DNA of 64,000 bases, taken from NCBI RefSeq assembly GCF_904067045.1, contig NZ_CAJFDC010000010.1, forward strand, positions 590,001 through 654,000, written 5' to 3'. The translations under genes and the position numbers were made by a program. The DNA is from Pseudomonas sp. FEN. Its GTDB lineage: Bacteria > Pseudomonadota > Gammaproteobacteria > Pseudomonadales > Pseudomonadaceae. Of the stretch, positions 38,562 to 48,894 are shown piece by piece; positions within the stretch are counted from its first letter, which is position 1; each line of letters starts with the position of its first letter. Below the pieces are notes generated by a model. The model ran no database searches. It saw only the letters and a list, made by a program, of their open reading frames with translations, and was not told the origin of the DNA.

Positions 38562-39936
38562 CAGCGGCCCGGTCATTCATGACTGGCGCCCGGAGGACCC
38601 CGCGTTCTGGGGCCGTAGCGGCAAGAAAACAGCGACGCGCAACCTGTGGATTTCCATTCCCGCGCTGCTGTTGGCCTTTGCCGTGTGGATGGTCTGGAGC
38701 ACGGTGATCGTGCGCTTGAACGCCATCGGCTTCAGCTTCACCACTGACCAACTGTTCTGGCTGGCGGCGTTGCCGGGGCTGTCCGGGGCCACCTTGCGGG
38801 TCTTCTACTCCTTTATGGTGCCGATCTTCGGCGGCCGCCGTTGGACCGCCCTGAGCACCGCATCGCTGCTGTTGCCGTCGATCTGGATGGGCTTCGCGGT
38901 GCAGGACCCGGGTACTTCCTACAATGTGTTCGTGCTGATTGCCTTGCTCTGCGGTTTTGGTGGCGGCAATTTCGCCTCGAGCATGTCCAACATCAGCTTC
39001 TTCTATCCAAAATCCCAGCAGGGCACGGCCCTGGGACTGAATGCCGGGTTGGGTAACCTGGGCGTTTCGGTGATGCAGTTCTGTGTGCCGCTGGTGATTT
39101 CCTTCGGCGTGTTCGGTGCCTTGGGCGGTGCGTCGCAAGCCTTGCCGGACGGTGGCCAGTTGTGGCTGCAGAACGCCGGGTTCATCTGGGTTCCCTTCAT
39201 TATCGCGGTCACGCTGGCGGCCTGGTTCGGCATGAATGACTTGTCCAGTGCCAGGGCCTCGTTCAGCGAGCAGGCGGTGATCTTCAAACGCAAGCACAAC
39301 TGGCTGATGTGCTGGTTGTACCTGGCGACCTTCGGCTCGTTCATCGGCTTTTCCGCGGCGTTTCCGCTGCTGATCAAGACCTCCTTCCCGGATGTCATCG
39401 CCTTGAAATTCGCCTTCCTCGGCCCGCTGGTCGGTGCGCTGGTACGCCCATTGGGTGGCTGGCTGGCGGACAAGCTCGGCGGCGCGAAGGTGACTCTGTG
39501 GAACTTCGTGGCGATGATCGTGATGGTGTTCGGCGTGTTGCACTTCCTGCCCCACGGCGGCGTGGGCGGCAACTTCTACGGCTACCTCGGCATGTTCATG
39601 CTGCTGTTCGTCACCACGGGGATCGGCAACGGTTCCACGTTCCGGATGATCCCGGTGATCTTCCGCACCCTGCATGAAAAACGCTCCGCCGGGCAAGCCC
39701 CCGCCGTCCGCGAACAGGCCCTGAAAGATGCCGGCAAGGAATCGGCCGCGGTCCTGGGCTTCAGTTCGGCTGTCGGCGCCTTCGGTGCGTTCTTCATTCC
39801 CAAATCCTTCGGCACTTCGATGGCCCAGACCGGCGGTCCGGAGATGGCCTTCTACATGTTCGTCGGCTTTTACCTGAGCTGCATCGTGGTGACCTGGTGG
39901 TGGTACGCGCGCAAAGGCGCCGCGACACCCTGCTGA
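38539..39936 (+). CDS. narK2: Nitrate/nitrite antiporter NarK2 (MFS)
   Basis: This 465-aa transporter starts at 38539 behind AAGGAG. It has the type 2 signature GGGNFASSMSNISFFYP and a second GTALGLNAGLGNLGVS, with the long loop before helix 11 (RTLHEKRSAGQAPAVREQ). It exchanges internal nitrite for external nitrate once respiration runs. narK1K2 pairs precede narG in several pseudomonads. Confidence 0.95.
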   Translation: MSVLQKPDSGPVIHDWRPEDPAFWGRSGKKTATRNLWISIPALLLAFAVWMVWSTVIVRLNAIGFSFTTDQLFWLAALPGLSGATLRVFYSFMVPIFGGRRWTALSTASLLLPSIWMGFAVQDPGTSYNVFVLIALLCGFGGGNFASSMSNISFFYPKSQQGTALGLNAGLGNLGVSVMQFCVPLVISFGVFGALGGASQALPDGGQLWLQNAGFIWVPFIIAVTLAAWFGMNDLSSARASFSEQAVIFKRKHNWLMCWLYLATFGSFIGFSAAFPLLIKTSFPDVIALKFAFLGPLVGALVRPLGGWLADKLGGAKVTLWNFVAMIVMVFGVLHFLPHGGVGGNFYGYLGMFMLLFVTTGIGNGSTFRMIPVIFRTLHEKRSAGQAPAVREQALKDAGKESAAVLGFSSAVGAFGAFFIPKSFGTSMAQTGGPEMAFYMFVGFYLSCIVVTWWWYARKGAATPC

Positions 39937-40005
39937 GTCGACCCGAATCCAACCATTGCGTGGGCGGGGCACAGAACCCCGCGGCAAGTCTGAGAGGTGT
40001 ACAGC

Positions 40006-43000
40006 GTGAGTCATTTACTGGATCAACTGCGGTTTTTCAACCGCAAGCAAAGCGAGTTCGCCGACGGTCACGGGGAGACCCGCAAGGAGTCCCGCGACTG
40101 GGAGAATGTCTACCGTTCGCGCTGGCAGTACGACAAGATCGTACGCTCTACCCACGGGGTCAACTGCACCGGCTCCTGCTCGTGGAAGATCTACGTGAAG
40201 AACGGCCTGATTACCTGGGAAACCCAGCAGACCGACTACCCGCGTACCCGCAACGACCTGCCCAACCATGAACCGCGTGGCTGTCCTCGGGGTGCCAGCT
40301 ACAGCTGGTACATCTACAGCGCCAACCGGCTCAAGTACCCGAAGATCCGCAAGCCGTTGCTCAAGCTCTGGCGCGATGCGCGGCAGACCCTGGAACCGGT
40401 CGAAGCCTGGGCCAGCATTGTCGAGGACAAGGCCAAGGCCGATTCCTATAAAAGCAAGCGCGGCATGGGCGGCTTCATTCGCTCCAACTGGGAAGAAGTC
40501 AACGAGATCATTGCCGCGGCCAACGTTTACACCATCAAGCAATACGGTCCCGACCGAGTGGTGGGCTTCTCGCCGATTCCGGCCATGTCGATGGTCAGCT
40601 ACGCCGCCGGTGCCCGCTACCTGTCGCTGATCGGCGGCGTCTGCCTGAGCTTCTATGACTGGTACTGCGACCTGCCACCGGCCTCGCCGATGGTCTGGGG
40701 CGAACAGACCGACGTGCCGGAGTCGGCCGACTGGTACAACTCCAACTACATCATCGCCTGGGGTTCCAACGTTCCGCAGACCCGCACCCCCGACGCGCAC
40801 TTCTTCACCGAGGTCCGCTACAAGGGCACCAAGACCGTGGCCATCACCCCCGACTATTCGGAAGTGGCCAAGCTCACCGACCTCTGGCTCAACCCCAAGC
40901 AGGGCACCGACGCGGCGCTGGCCCAGGCGTTCAACCATGTAATCTTCAAAGAGTTCCACCTGGACAAGCCGAGCGCCTATTTCACCGAATACGCCAAGCG
41001 CTACACCGATTTGCCGGTGCTGGTGCTGCTCAAGCCGATGCTTGGTGTCGCCCCGGGTTCCGGTTATCAACCGGACCGCTTCCTGCGGGCCTCGGACCTG
41101 ACCGACAACCTCGGCCAGGAAAACAACCCGGAATGGAAAACCATTGCGCTGGATGCCAGCGGCGAACTGGTCTCGCCCCAAGGTTCCATCGGCTATCGCT
41201 GGGGCGAGAAGGGCAAGTGGAACATCCTCGCCCGTGAAGGCGGACAAGGCCGCGAGATCGATTTGAAGCTGAGCCTGATCGGCGATGCGGTCGCCGAAGT
41301 GGCGTTCCCGTATTTTGCCGGCGAGTCCCAGGAGCACTTCCAGCATGTTGCCGGCGATGCCGTGCAATACCGCCGCGTGCCGGTGCACAACCTGACCCTG
41401 GCCGATGGCAGCCAGGTCAAGGTCGCCACCGTGTTCGACCTGTCGGCGGCCAACCTGGCCATTGACCGTGGCCTGGGCGGCGCCAACGTGGCCCGTGACT
41501 ACGACGACGCCAGCGTCCCCGGCACCCCGGCCTGGCAGGAGCAGATCACCGGCGTCAGCCGCGAGAAGGCGATCCAGATCGCCCGCGAGTTCGCCGACAA
41601 CGCCGACAAGACCCGTGGTCGCTCGATGATCATCGTCGGCGCGGCGATGAACCACTGGTACCACATGGACATGAACTACCGCGGGCTGATCAATATGCTC
41701 ATGCTCTGCGGTTGCGTCGGCCAGACCGGTGGCGGCTGGGCACACTATGTCGGTCAGGAAAAGCTGCGCCCGCAATGCGGCTGGCTACCCCTGGCCTTCG
41801 GCCTGGACTGGAGCCGTCCGCCACGGCAGATGAACGGCACCAGCTTCTTCTACGCCCACAGCTCCCAGTGGCGCCACGAGAAAATGAGCATGCACGACGT
41901 GCTCTCGCCACTGGCCGACAAGAGCCAGTTCCCCGAGCATGCCCTGGACTACAACATCCGCGCCGAGCGCGCCGGCTGGTTGCCCAGCGCCCCGCAATTG
42001 AACACCAACCCGCTGCATATCTGCCGCGATGCCGCCGCCGTCGGCCTGCCCCCCAAGGACTATGTAGTCAAGGCGCTGCAGGACGGTTCCCTGCGTTTTG
42101 CCTGTGAGCAGCCGGACAGTCCGGTGAACTTCCCGCGCAATATGTTCATCTGGCGTTCCAACCTGCTGGGCTCCTCGGGCAAGGGCCACGAGTACATGCT
42201 CAAGTACCTGCTCGGCACCAAGAACGGGGTAATGAACGAAGACATCGGCCAGGTTGGCGACTGCAAGCCTGAAGAGGCGGAATGGGTCGACGAGGGCGCC
42301 ATTGGCAAGCTCGACCTGGTGACAACCCTGGACTTCCGCATGTCTTCGACCTGCGTCTACTCGGACATCGTGTTGCCGACGGCAACCTGGTACGAGAAAG
42401 ACGACATGAACACCTCGGACATGCACCCGTTCATTCACCCGCTGTCGGCGGCCATCGATCCGGCCTGGGAATCGCGTTCGGACTGGGAGATCTACAAGGG
42501 CATCGCCAAGTCGTTCTCGGCCATGGCGGTCGGACACCTGGGCGTCGAGCAGGATCTGGTCACCGTACCGTTGATGCATGACAGCGTTGGCGAGCTGGCC
42601 CAGCCGTTCGGCGGCACCGACTGGAAAACCGCCGGCGTGGCGCCGCAGCCAGGCAAGAACGCGCCGAACCTGCAGGTGGTGGAGCGCGACTACCCGAACA
42701 TCTACAAACAGTTCAGCTCCCTCGGGCCGCTGCTGGAGAAGCACGGCAACGGCGGCAAGGGCATCAACTGGAACACCGAGGAGGAAGTGAAATTCCTCGG
42801 CGAGCTGAACTACCGCGAAGGCGCGGCGGGCATCAGCCAGGGGCGGCCGAAGATCGACACGGCCATCGACGCCGCTGAAGTGATTCTCTCCCTGGCCCCG
42901 GAAACCAATGGCCATGTGGCGGTGAAGGCCTGGGCCGCGCTGTCCGAGTTCACCGGCATCGACCACAGTCACCTGGCCCTGTCCAAGGCCCACGAGGCGA

Positions 43001-43773
43001 TTCGCTTCCGCGATATCCAGGCGCAGCCGCGCAAGATCATTTCCAGCCCGACCTGGTCCGGGCTCGAGGACGATCACGTCAGTTACAACGCCGGCTACAC
43101 CAACGTTCATGAAGCGATTCCATGGCGCACCATCACCGGTCGCCAGCAGTTCTACCAGGATCACCCGTGGATGCAGGCCTTCGGCGAGCAACTGATGAGC
43201 TACCGGCCGCCGGTCAACACCCGGACCATCGAAGGGGTGAAAGGCAAGCGCGGCAACGGCGAAATCGAAATCGTCCTGAACTGGATCACCCCGCACCAGA
43301 AATGGGGCATCCACAGCACCTACAGCGACAACCTGTTGATGCTCACCCTCAGCCGTGGCGGGCCGATTGTCTGGCTCTCGGAAATCGACGCGAAACGCGC
43401 CGGCATCGAGGACAACGACTGGATCGAATGTTTCAACGTCAACGGCGCGCTGACCGCCCGGGCCGTGGTCAGCCAGCGGGTCAAGGAAGGCATGGTGATG
43501 ATGTACCACGCCCAGGAGCGGATCGTGAACGTACCCGGTTCGGAAACCACCAAGACCCGCGGCGGTCACCACAACTCGGTCACCCGGGTAGTGCTCAAAC
43601 CGACCCATATGATCGGCGGCTATGCCCAGCAGGCCTACGGTTTCAACTATTACGGCACGGTCGGTTGCAACCGCGACGAATTCGTCGTGGTACGCAAGAT
43701 GGCCAAAGTCGACTGGCTCGACGGTTCGTCCGGCGATGACCTGCCGCGTCCCCTGCCGACCGAGCTGGATTGA
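40006..43773 (+). CDS. narG: Respiratory nitrate reductase alpha subunit
   Basis: This 1255-aa catalytic subunit binds Mo-bis-MGD. I take GTG 40006 (MSHLLDQLRFFN) since AGAGG lies eight bases upstream; a GTG at 39997 is too close to it. Cluster FS0 ligands His50, Cys54, Cys58 and Cys93 are as in E. coli, and the Asp ligand of Mo lies in SFYDWYCDLPPASP. The C-terminal domain ends with EFVVVRKMAKVDWL. No Tat leader is evident beyond the vestigial N-terminus, so the active site faces the cytoplasm. narH follows after 11 bp. Confidence 0.98.
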   Translation: MSHLLDQLRFFNRKQSEFADGHGETRKESRDWENVYRSRWQYDKIVRSTHGVNCTGSCSWKIYVKNGLITWETQQTDYPRTRNDLPNHEPRGCPRGASYSWYIYSANRLKYPKIRKPLLKLWRDARQTLEPVEAWASIVEDKAKADSYKSKRGMGGFIRSNWEEVNEIIAAANVYTIKQYGPDRVVGFSPIPAMSMVSYAAGARYLSLIGGVCLSFYDWYCDLPPASPMVWGEQTDVPESADWYNSNYIIAWGSNVPQTRTPDAHFFTEVRYKGTKTVAITPDYSEVAKLTDLWLNPKQGTDAALAQAFNHVIFKEFHLDKPSAYFTEYAKRYTDLPVLVLLKPMLGVAPGSGYQPDRFLRASDLTDNLGQENNPEWKTIALDASGELVSPQGSIGYRWGEKGKWNILAREGGQGREIDLKLSLIGDAVAEVAFPYFAGESQEHFQHVAGDAVQYRRVPVHNLTLADGSQVKVATVFDLSAANLAIDRGLGGANVARDYDDASVPGTPAWQEQITGVSREKAIQIAREFADNADKTRGRSMIIVGAAMNHWYHMDMNYRGLINMLMLCGCVGQTGGGWAHYVGQEKLRPQCGWLPLAFGLDWSRPPRQMNGTSFFYAHSSQWRHEKMSMHDVLSPLADKSQFPEHALDYNIRAERAGWLPSAPQLNTNPLHICRDAAAVGLPPKDYVVKALQDGSLRFACEQPDSPVNFPRNMFIWRSNLLGSSGKGHEYMLKYLLGTKNGVMNEDIGQVGDCKPEEAEWVDEGAIGKLDLVTTLDFRMSSTCVYSDIVLPTATWYEKDDMNTSDMHPFIHPLSAAIDPAWESRSDWEIYKGIAKSFSAMAVGHLGVEQDLVTVPLMHDSVGELAQPFGGTDWKTAGVAPQPGKNAPNLQVVERDYPNIYKQFSSLGPLLEKHGNGGKGINWNTEEEVKFLGELNYREGAAGISQGRPKIDTAIDAAEVILSLAPETNGHVAVKAWAALSEFTGIDHSHLALSKAHEAIRFRDIQAQPRKIISSPTWSGLEDDHVSYNAGYTNVHEAIPWRTITGRQQFYQDHPWMQAFGEQLMSYRPPVNTRTIEGVKGKRGNGEIEIVLNWITPHQKWGIHSTYSDNLLMLTLSRGGPIVWLSEIDAKRAGIEDNDWIECFNVNGALTARAVVSQRVKEGMVMMYHAQERIVNVPGSETTKTRGGHHNSVTRVVLKPTHMIGGYAQQAYGFNYYGTVGCNRDEFVVVRKMAKVDWLDGSSGDDLPRPLPTELD

Positions 43774-43784
43774 GGAGAACTGAC

Positions 43785-45323
43785 ATGAAGATTCGCTCAC
43801 AAATCGGCATGGTTCTGAACCTGGACAAATGCATCGGTTGCCACACCTGCTCGATCACCTGCAAGAACGTCTGGACCAGCCGCGAAGGCATGGAATACGC
43901 CTGGTTCAACAACGTCGAATCGAAACCCGGGATCGGTTACCCGAAGGAATGGGAAAACCAGGACAAGTGGAAGGGTGGCTGGGTTCGTAACGCCAACGGT
44001 TCGATCAACCCACGGATCGGCGGCAAATTTCGCGTGTTGGCGAATATTTTCGCCAACCCGGACCTGCCGAGCCTCGACGACTACTACGAGCCCTTCGATT
44101 TCGATTACCAGCATCTGCACACCGCGCCGCTGGGCGAGCATCAGCCCACCGCGCGGCCACGTTCGATCGTCACCGGCAAGCGCATGGAGAAAATCGAATG
44201 GGGCCCGAACTGGGAGGAAATCCTCGGTACCGAGTTTGCCAAACGGCGCAAGGACAAGAACTTCGACCAGATCCAGGCGGACATCTACGGTGAGTATGAA
44301 AACACCTTCATGATGTATTTGCCGCGCCTCTGCGAGCACTGCCTCAACCCGGCGTGCGCGGCGTCCTGCCCGAGCGGGGCGATCTACAAGCGCGAGGAAG
44401 ACGGGATTGTCCTGATCGACCAGGAGAAATGTCGCGGCTGGCGCATGTGCATCAGCGGCTGCCCGTACAAGAAGATCTATTTCAACTGGAAAAGCGGCAA
44501 GTCCGAGAAGTGCATCTTCTGCTACCCGCGTATCGAGGCCGGGATGCCGACGGTCTGTGCCGAAACCTGCGTCGGGCGCATTCGCTACCTCGGGGTGCTG
44601 CTGTACGACGCCGACCGTATCGCCGAAGTGGCGAGCACCGCCAATGAGCAGGATCTGTACGAGAAACAACTGGAGATCTTCCTCGATCCGAACGACCCGG
44701 CGGTGATCCGCCAGGCCCTGGCCGATGGCGTGCCGCAGTCGGTGATCGATTCGGCGCAACGTTCGCCGGTCTACAAAATGGCCGTGGACTGGAAGCTCGC
44801 GCTGCCGCTGCACCCGGAATACCGCACCTTGCCGATGGTCTGGTACGTGCCGCCACTGTCGCCGATCCAGAATGCCGCGACCGCTGGCACCGTGGGCATG
44901 AACGGGGTGATCCCGGATGTCGACAGCCTGCGCATTCCGCTGCGCTACCTGGCCAACCTGCTGACGGCGGGCGATGAGAAACCGGTCAAGCGCGCCCTGA
45001 AACGCTTGCTGGCGATGCGCGCCTACAAACGTTCCGAGCAGGTCGACGGGGTCCAGGACCTGCAAGTGCTGGCGGATGTCGGTTTGAGCGTGGCCCAGGT
45101 CGAGGAAATGTATCGCTACCTGGCGATCGCCAACTACGAAGACCGTTTTGTCGTGCCCAGCGCGCACCGTGAAGACGCCATGAGCGATGCCTTTGCCGAA
45201 CGCTCCGGTTGTGGCTTCAGTTTCGGCAGCGGCTGCAGTGGCAGCTCCGACACCAACATGTTCGGCGCGAAGAAGGCCAATCGCCGCGACATTTTGAAAA
45301 CCGTGCAGTTGTGGGAGGAATGA
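43785..45323 (+). CDS. narH: Respiratory nitrate reductase beta subunit
   Basis: This 512-aa Fe-S subunit has four cysteine groups: C16IGC19HTC22SITC26; [32 protein letters not shown] (Trp replacing one Cys, giving the [3Fe-4S] cluster); and [22 protein letters not shown]. It transfers electrons from NarI to NarG. The C-terminus has an unusual short Gly/Ser/Cys stretch (GCGFSFGSGCSGSS). This is the intact copy; a broken inverted copy lies at 62852-64000. Confidence 0.98.
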   Translation: MKIRSQIGMVLNLDKCIGCHTCSITCKNVWTSREGMEYAWFNNVESKPGIGYPKEWENQDKWKGGWVRNANGSINPRIGGKFRVLANIFANPDLPSLDDYYEPFDFDYQHLHTAPLGEHQPTARPRSIVTGKRMEKIEWGPNWEEILGTEFAKRRKDKNFDQIQADIYGEYENTFMMYLPRLCEHCLNPACAASCPSGAIYKREEDGIVLIDQEKCRGWRMCISGCPYKKIYFNWKSGKSEKCIFCYPRIEAGMPTVCAETCVGRIRYLGVLLYDADRIAEVASTANEQDLYEKQLEIFLDPNDPAVIRQALADGVPQSVIDSAQRSPVYKMAVDWKLALPLHPEYRTLPMVWYVPPLSPIQNAATAGTVGMNGVIPDVDSLRIPLRYLANLLTAGDEKPVKRALKRLLAMRAYKRSEQVDGVQDLQVLADVGLSVAQVEEMYRYLAIANYEDRFVVPSAHREDAMSDAFAERSGCGFSFGSGCSGSSDTNMFGAKKANRRDILKTVQLWEE

Positions 45324-45325
45324 GC

Positions 45326-46081
45326 ATGCGCATTCTCAAAGTGATTTCGCTGCTGCTCGACTATCCCACCGAAACCCTGGTGAGCGGTCGTGACGAACTG
45401 GAACAGGCGATCATCCAGGCCCGGGAAATCAGCCCGAAGCAGCGCGGTGCGTTGTTCGAGTTGCTCGAACTGATCTGCACCAACGACCTGATGGACGGGC
45501 AGGAGCACTACGGTGCGCTGTTCGGTCGTGGGCGCTCACTGTCGCTGCTGCTGTTTGAGCATGTGCACGGTGAGTCCCGTGACCGCGGCCAGGCGATGGT
45601 CGACATGATGGCGCAATACGAAGCCGCCGGCTTTGCCATCGGTGTCAAGGAACTGCCCGACTATATCCCGCTGTACCTGGAGTTCCTGTCCACCCGCGAA
45701 GACCTCGAGGCCCGCGAGGGCCTGGCGGACGTCGCGCACCTGCTGGCCTTGCTCGCGGCGCGTCTGGACGAGCGTGAAAGTGCCTACGCCAGTTGTTTCC
45801 GGGCGTTGTTGCAGATTGCCGGTGCCGAGCCGCAGCAGGCGGTCGCCGAGCTGCGCGCGCAAGTCGCCGCCGAACCGAGGGACGACTCGTTGGAAGCGCT
45901 GGACAAGATCTGGGAGGAGGAGGCAGTGGACTTTCTCCAGGCCGAACAACAGGACCGTTGCGGTTCGCTGCCAAGCGCTCCGGGCAAGGCCCGGGAGGAA
46001 AGCGCGGTGCCATTGCACTGGGTGGATTTTCAGCATGAAGGGCTGGCCGCCGTGCCGGCCGGGGAGGTGGGCAATGTCTAA
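45326..46081 (+). CDS. narJ: Nitrate reductase assembly chaperone NarJ
   Basis: This 251-aa all-helical TorD-family chaperone has the typical N-terminus ILKVISLLLDYPTETL and the core LPDYIPLYLEFLSTRE. The start at 45326 is chosen because GGAGG is seven bases upstream; an ATGA-type start at 45320 is too close. It binds NarG apoprotein until the molybdenum cofactor is inserted. The end overlaps narI by 8 bp. Confidence 0.95.
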   Translation: MRILKVISLLLDYPTETLVSGRDELEQAIIQAREISPKQRGALFELLELICTNDLMDGQEHYGALFGRGRSLSLLLFEHVHGESRDRGQAMVDMMAQYEAAGFAIGVKELPDYIPLYLEFLSTREDLEAREGLADVAHLLALLAARLDERESAYASCFRALLQIAGAEPQQAVAELRAQVAAEPRDDSLEALDKIWEEEAVDFLQAEQQDRCGSLPSAPGKAREESAVPLHWVDFQHEGLAAVPAGEVGNV

Positions 46082-46754
46082 CTGGAACCTGTTGTTGTTC
46101 GGGATCTATCCCTATGTCGCCCTGGCGATTTGCCTGATCGGCAGTTGGGCGCGCTTCGATCTGTCGCAGTACACCTGGAAGGCCGGCTCCAGCCAGATGC
46201 TCAACCCGCGCGGCATGCGCGTGGCGAGCAACTTCTTCCATATCGGTGTGTTGTTCATCCTGGCCGGGCATTTCGTCGGCCTGCTGACCCCGTCGGCGGT
46301 GTATCACCATGTGATCAGTACCGAGAACAAGCAACTGCTGGCGATGGTCTCCGGTGGGTTGTTCGGCCTGTTGTGCCTGGTCGGCCTGCTGATGCTGGTC
46401 AATCGGCGGCTGGGCGATCCACGGGTTCGCGCCACTTCCAGCACCTCGGACATCCTGGTGTTGCTGGTGCTGTTGGCGCAGCTGGTGCTCGGGCTGCTGA
46501 CGATTGTGGCGTCCACCGAGCATATGGACGGTTCGGTGATGGTCCTGCTCGCCGATTGGGCGCAGAACACCGTGCTGTTGCGTCCGACGGAAGCGGCGGC
46601 GTCCATGGCTCCGGTCGGCTTGATCTACAAACTGCATGTGTTTCTCGGTTTGACCCTGTTCGTGCTGTTCCCCTTCACCCGTCTGGTGCATATCGTCAGT
46701 GCGCCGATCTGGTACCTGGGACGCCGTTATCAAATCGTTCGGCAGAAAATCTGA
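46074..46754 (+). CDS. narI: Respiratory nitrate reductase gamma subunit (cytochrome b)
   Basis: This 226-aa inner-membrane protein has five spans. Heme b ligands are visible as His56 and His66 (FFHIGVLFILAGHFVG) and His188 and His206 (KLHVFLGLT, RLVHIVSAP). It oxidises ubiquinol and anchors NarGH to the cytoplasmic face. GGGGAGGTGGG precedes the start. Confidence 0.97.
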   Translation: MSNWNLLLFGIYPYVALAICLIGSWARFDLSQYTWKAGSSQMLNPRGMRVASNFFHIGVLFILAGHFVGLLTPSAVYHHVISTENKQLLAMVSGGLFGLLCLVGLLMLVNRRLGDPRVRATSSTSDILVLLVLLAQLVLGLLTIVASTEHMDGSVMVLLADWAQNTVLLRPTEAAASMAPVGLIYKLHVFLGLTLFVLFPFTRLVHIVSAPIWYLGRRYQIVRQKI

Positions 46755-46764
46755 GGAGACAATC

Positions 46765-47736
46765 ATGTCAGGTGGATGTGGATGTGGTGGTGGTAAAGGC
46801 GGTGGCGGTGGCTGCGGATCTTCAACACAAGCGCCGTCGCCGGCACCCGAAGTAGTCGACAACGCGTCGGCCGCCGTGGTGCAGTTCGAAGCGCTCGCGC
46901 CCGAACCGGCGGTTGCCGATGAGACCCCGGCGCAGTTGATCGCCAGCAGCGAGCAGGAGTGGCCGATTATCAGTGTCAACGAGGTGTCGATCACCCCGCA
47001 GGCGCTGGCCCAGGAGCTGCAATATCACCCGGCCGAAAGCCGCGAGGAGGCGGTGTACCTGGCCGCCCGGGCGCTGGTGATCCGCGAGTTGTTGCAGCAG
47101 CGCATTGCCGAACTGGGCCTGGCGCTGCAGGTCGGTGCCGGCGAGAACGAAGAGGAGGCCGCCACGCGCTTGTTGCTCGAGCGCGAGGTGCAGGTCCCTG
47201 AGTGCGACGAGGCCACTTGCCTGCGTTACTTCGAGAACAACCGTGGGCGCTTCCACAGCGCCCCGTTGCTGGCAGTGCGACATATCCTGCTCGAATGCGC
47301 GCCGGACGATGCCGAGGCCCGCGCCCTGGCCCGTGATCAAGCCGACGTGCTGTTGCAGCGCCTGGAGGGGTTGCCCGGTAGTTTCGCTGAACTGGCGGTG
47401 AAGTATTCGGCCTGTCCGTCGAAGGCCCAGGGCGGTTCCCTGGGACAGATCAGCAAGGGCCAGACCGTGCCGGAATTCGAGCGCCAACTGTTCACCCTGG
47501 CCCCGGGACTGGCCAGTAAACCCCTGGAAAGTCGCTACGGCTGGCATGTGGTCAGTGTCGACCAGCGGATCGAAGGTATGGCGTTGCCCTATGAAGCGGT
47601 GTCGACGGCGATTCGCACGCAGTTGCAGCAAGGTGTCTGGCAAAAAGCCCTGGTGCAGTACCTGCAAACCCTGATCGGTGCGGCGGATATTCGCGGTATC
47701 CGGCTGCAGGGTGCCGACTCACCGCTGGTGCAGTGA
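46765..47736 (+). CDS. Parvulin-type peptidyl-prolyl isomerase (NifM/PpiC-like) in the nar operon
   Basis: This 323-aa protein has a striking Gly/Cys-rich N-terminus ([18 protein letters not shown]), a helical region, and a C-terminal parvulin rotamase domain ([19 protein letters not shown]...[34 protein letters not shown]...[11 protein letters not shown]). No signal peptide is present, so it is cytoplasmic. Its place right after narI suggests a role in folding or maturation of the nitrate reductase. The Gly/Cys head may bind metal (inference). Confidence 0.88.
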   Translation: MSGGCGCGGGKGGGGGCGSSTQAPSPAPEVVDNASAAVVQFEALAPEPAVADETPAQLIASSEQEWPIISVNEVSITPQALAQELQYHPAESREEAVYLAARALVIRELLQQRIAELGLALQVGAGENEEEAATRLLLEREVQVPECDEATCLRYFENNRGRFHSAPLLAVRHILLECAPDDAEARALARDQADVLLQRLEGLPGSFAELAVKYSACPSKAQGGSLGQISKGQTVPEFERQLFTLAPGLASKPLESRYGWHVVSVDQRIEGMALPYEAVSTAIRTQLQQGVWQKALVQYLQTLIGAADIRGIRLQGADSPLVQ

Positions 47737-47761
47737 CGACTTGGCCAACCGGGGGAATGCG

Positions 47762-48754
47762 ATGAGCACTGGGATGCAGGATGGATTTGGGCGCCAGATC
47801 GACTATCTGCGAATGTCGGTGACGGATCGTTGTGATTTTCGCTGTGTGTATTGCATGGCCAAGAACATGACCTTCCTGCCGCGTCAGCAGGTGCTGACCC
47901 TGGAAGAGTTGCAGCGCCTGGCCGCGCTGTTCGTCGGCCTGGGCGTGCGCAAGATCCGTCTGACCGGTGGCGAGCCGCTGATTCGTCCGGGCATTGTCGG
48001 GTTGTGCCGTGGTATCGCGGCCTTGCCCGGCTTGCGCGAACTGGTGATGACCAGCAACGGCTCGCAACTGGGCCGTCTGGCACGACCGCTGGCGGAGGCC
48101 GGGGTCAAGCGGATGAACATCAGCCTCGATAGCCTGGACGGGCAGAAGTTTCGCGCGATCACCCGCAACGGCGATCTCGATCAGGTGCTCGACGGCATCG
48201 AGGCCGCCCGCGGCGCGGGGTTCGAGCGGATCAAGCTCAATTGCGTGGTGATGAAAGGGCGCAATTTCGATGAAGTCCCGGCATTGGTGCAATACGCCAT
48301 CGAGCAAGGTATCGATATCAGCTTTATCGAAGAAATGCCGCTGGGCGAGGTCGGCCGTTCACGGGGCGAGTCGTTCTGCTCCAGCGACGAAGTGCGGGCG
48401 CTGATCGCCAGTCGTTATCGCTTGCTCGACAGCACCGAGAACAGCGGCGGTCCGGCGCGTTATGTGCGCCTGGAGCGCCATCCCGAGACCCGTATCGGCT
48501 TCATTTCACCCAACAGCCACAACTTCTGCGGCAGTTGCAACCGTGTGCGAATGACCGTTGAAGGGCGCTTGCTGCTCTGTCTGGGCCAGGACGACGCGCT
48601 GGATCTGCGCGGCTTGCTGCGGCGTTATCCGCTGGACGACCAACCGCTGATCAAGGCGGTGCAACAGGCGCTGCGGCGCAAGCCGCTGCGTCACGATTTC
48701 AGCCCCGAAGGGGAGGTGCAGATCGTCCGCTTCATGAATATGAGTGGTGGTTGA
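47762..48754 (+). CDS. moaA: GTP 3',8-cyclase MoaA
   Basis: This 330-aa radical SAM enzyme has C24xxxC28xxC31 in [27 protein letters not shown] follows, and the C-terminal cluster lies in [23 protein letters not shown]. It ends in the double glycine SGG needed for activity. It makes the first intermediate of molybdopterin from GTP. It is last in the nar operon, ahead of a strong terminator. This supports cofactor supply matched to NarG production. Confidence 0.96.
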   Translation: MSTGMQDGFGRQIDYLRMSVTDRCDFRCVYCMAKNMTFLPRQQVLTLEELQRLAALFVGLGVRKIRLTGGEPLIRPGIVGLCRGIAALPGLRELVMTSNGSQLGRLARPLAEAGVKRMNISLDSLDGQKFRAITRNGDLDQVLDGIEAARGAGFERIKLNCVVMKGRNFDEVPALVQYAIEQGIDISFIEEMPLGEVGRSRGESFCSSDEVRALIASRYRLLDSTENSGGPARYVRLERHPETRIGFISPNSHNFCGSCNRVRMTVEGRLLLCLGQDDALDLRGLLRRYPLDDQPLIKAVQQALRRKPLRHDFSPEGEVQIVRFMNMSGG

Positions 48755-48769
48755 CGCGTGGTTTTTTTC

Positions 48770-48794
48770 GGCCGCCGGGGGGCGGCTTTTTTTT
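48770..48794 (+). terminator. Rho-independent terminator of the nar operon
   Basis: GGCCGCC and GGGCGGC form a GC-rich stem followed by TTTTTTTT, just after moaA. It also insulates nrdD from nar readthrough. Confidence 0.85.
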
Positions 48795-48805
48795 GCCTGC
48801 GATTC

Positions 48806-48819
48806 TTGACGTCGATCAA
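48806..48819 (+). promoter_or_regulatory. Anr/Dnr box upstream of nrdD
   Basis: TTGACGTCGATCAA has a good box pattern. TAGTAT at 48842-48847 is a near-perfect -10, giving a start near 48854 and the box at -41.5. Confidence 0.82.
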
Positions 48820-48847
48820 TTTCAACCCGGCACTATCTCCGTAGTAT

Positions 48848-48894
48848 CCACTGCATATTGTGTTTTCTGTATTTTAAATATCTATATGTAGTGT
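48848..48894 (+). promoter_or_regulatory. Two NrdR boxes in the nrdD promoter
   Basis: CCACTGCATATTGTGT (48848-48863) and TATCTATATGTAGTGT (48879-48894) each match the NrdR consensus acaCWATATWTWGTGT closely. They are 31 bp apart, the usual three helical turns. They cover the transcription start, as expected for repression by NrdR. Confidence 0.78.

Noticed and set aside
38548..40014. 488-codon minus-strand open frame opposite narK2
   Set aside because: It is a shadow of narK2 in high-GC DNA: its product is rich in His, Gln, Arg and Gly with no recognisable domain, while narK2 on the other strand is unmistakable.
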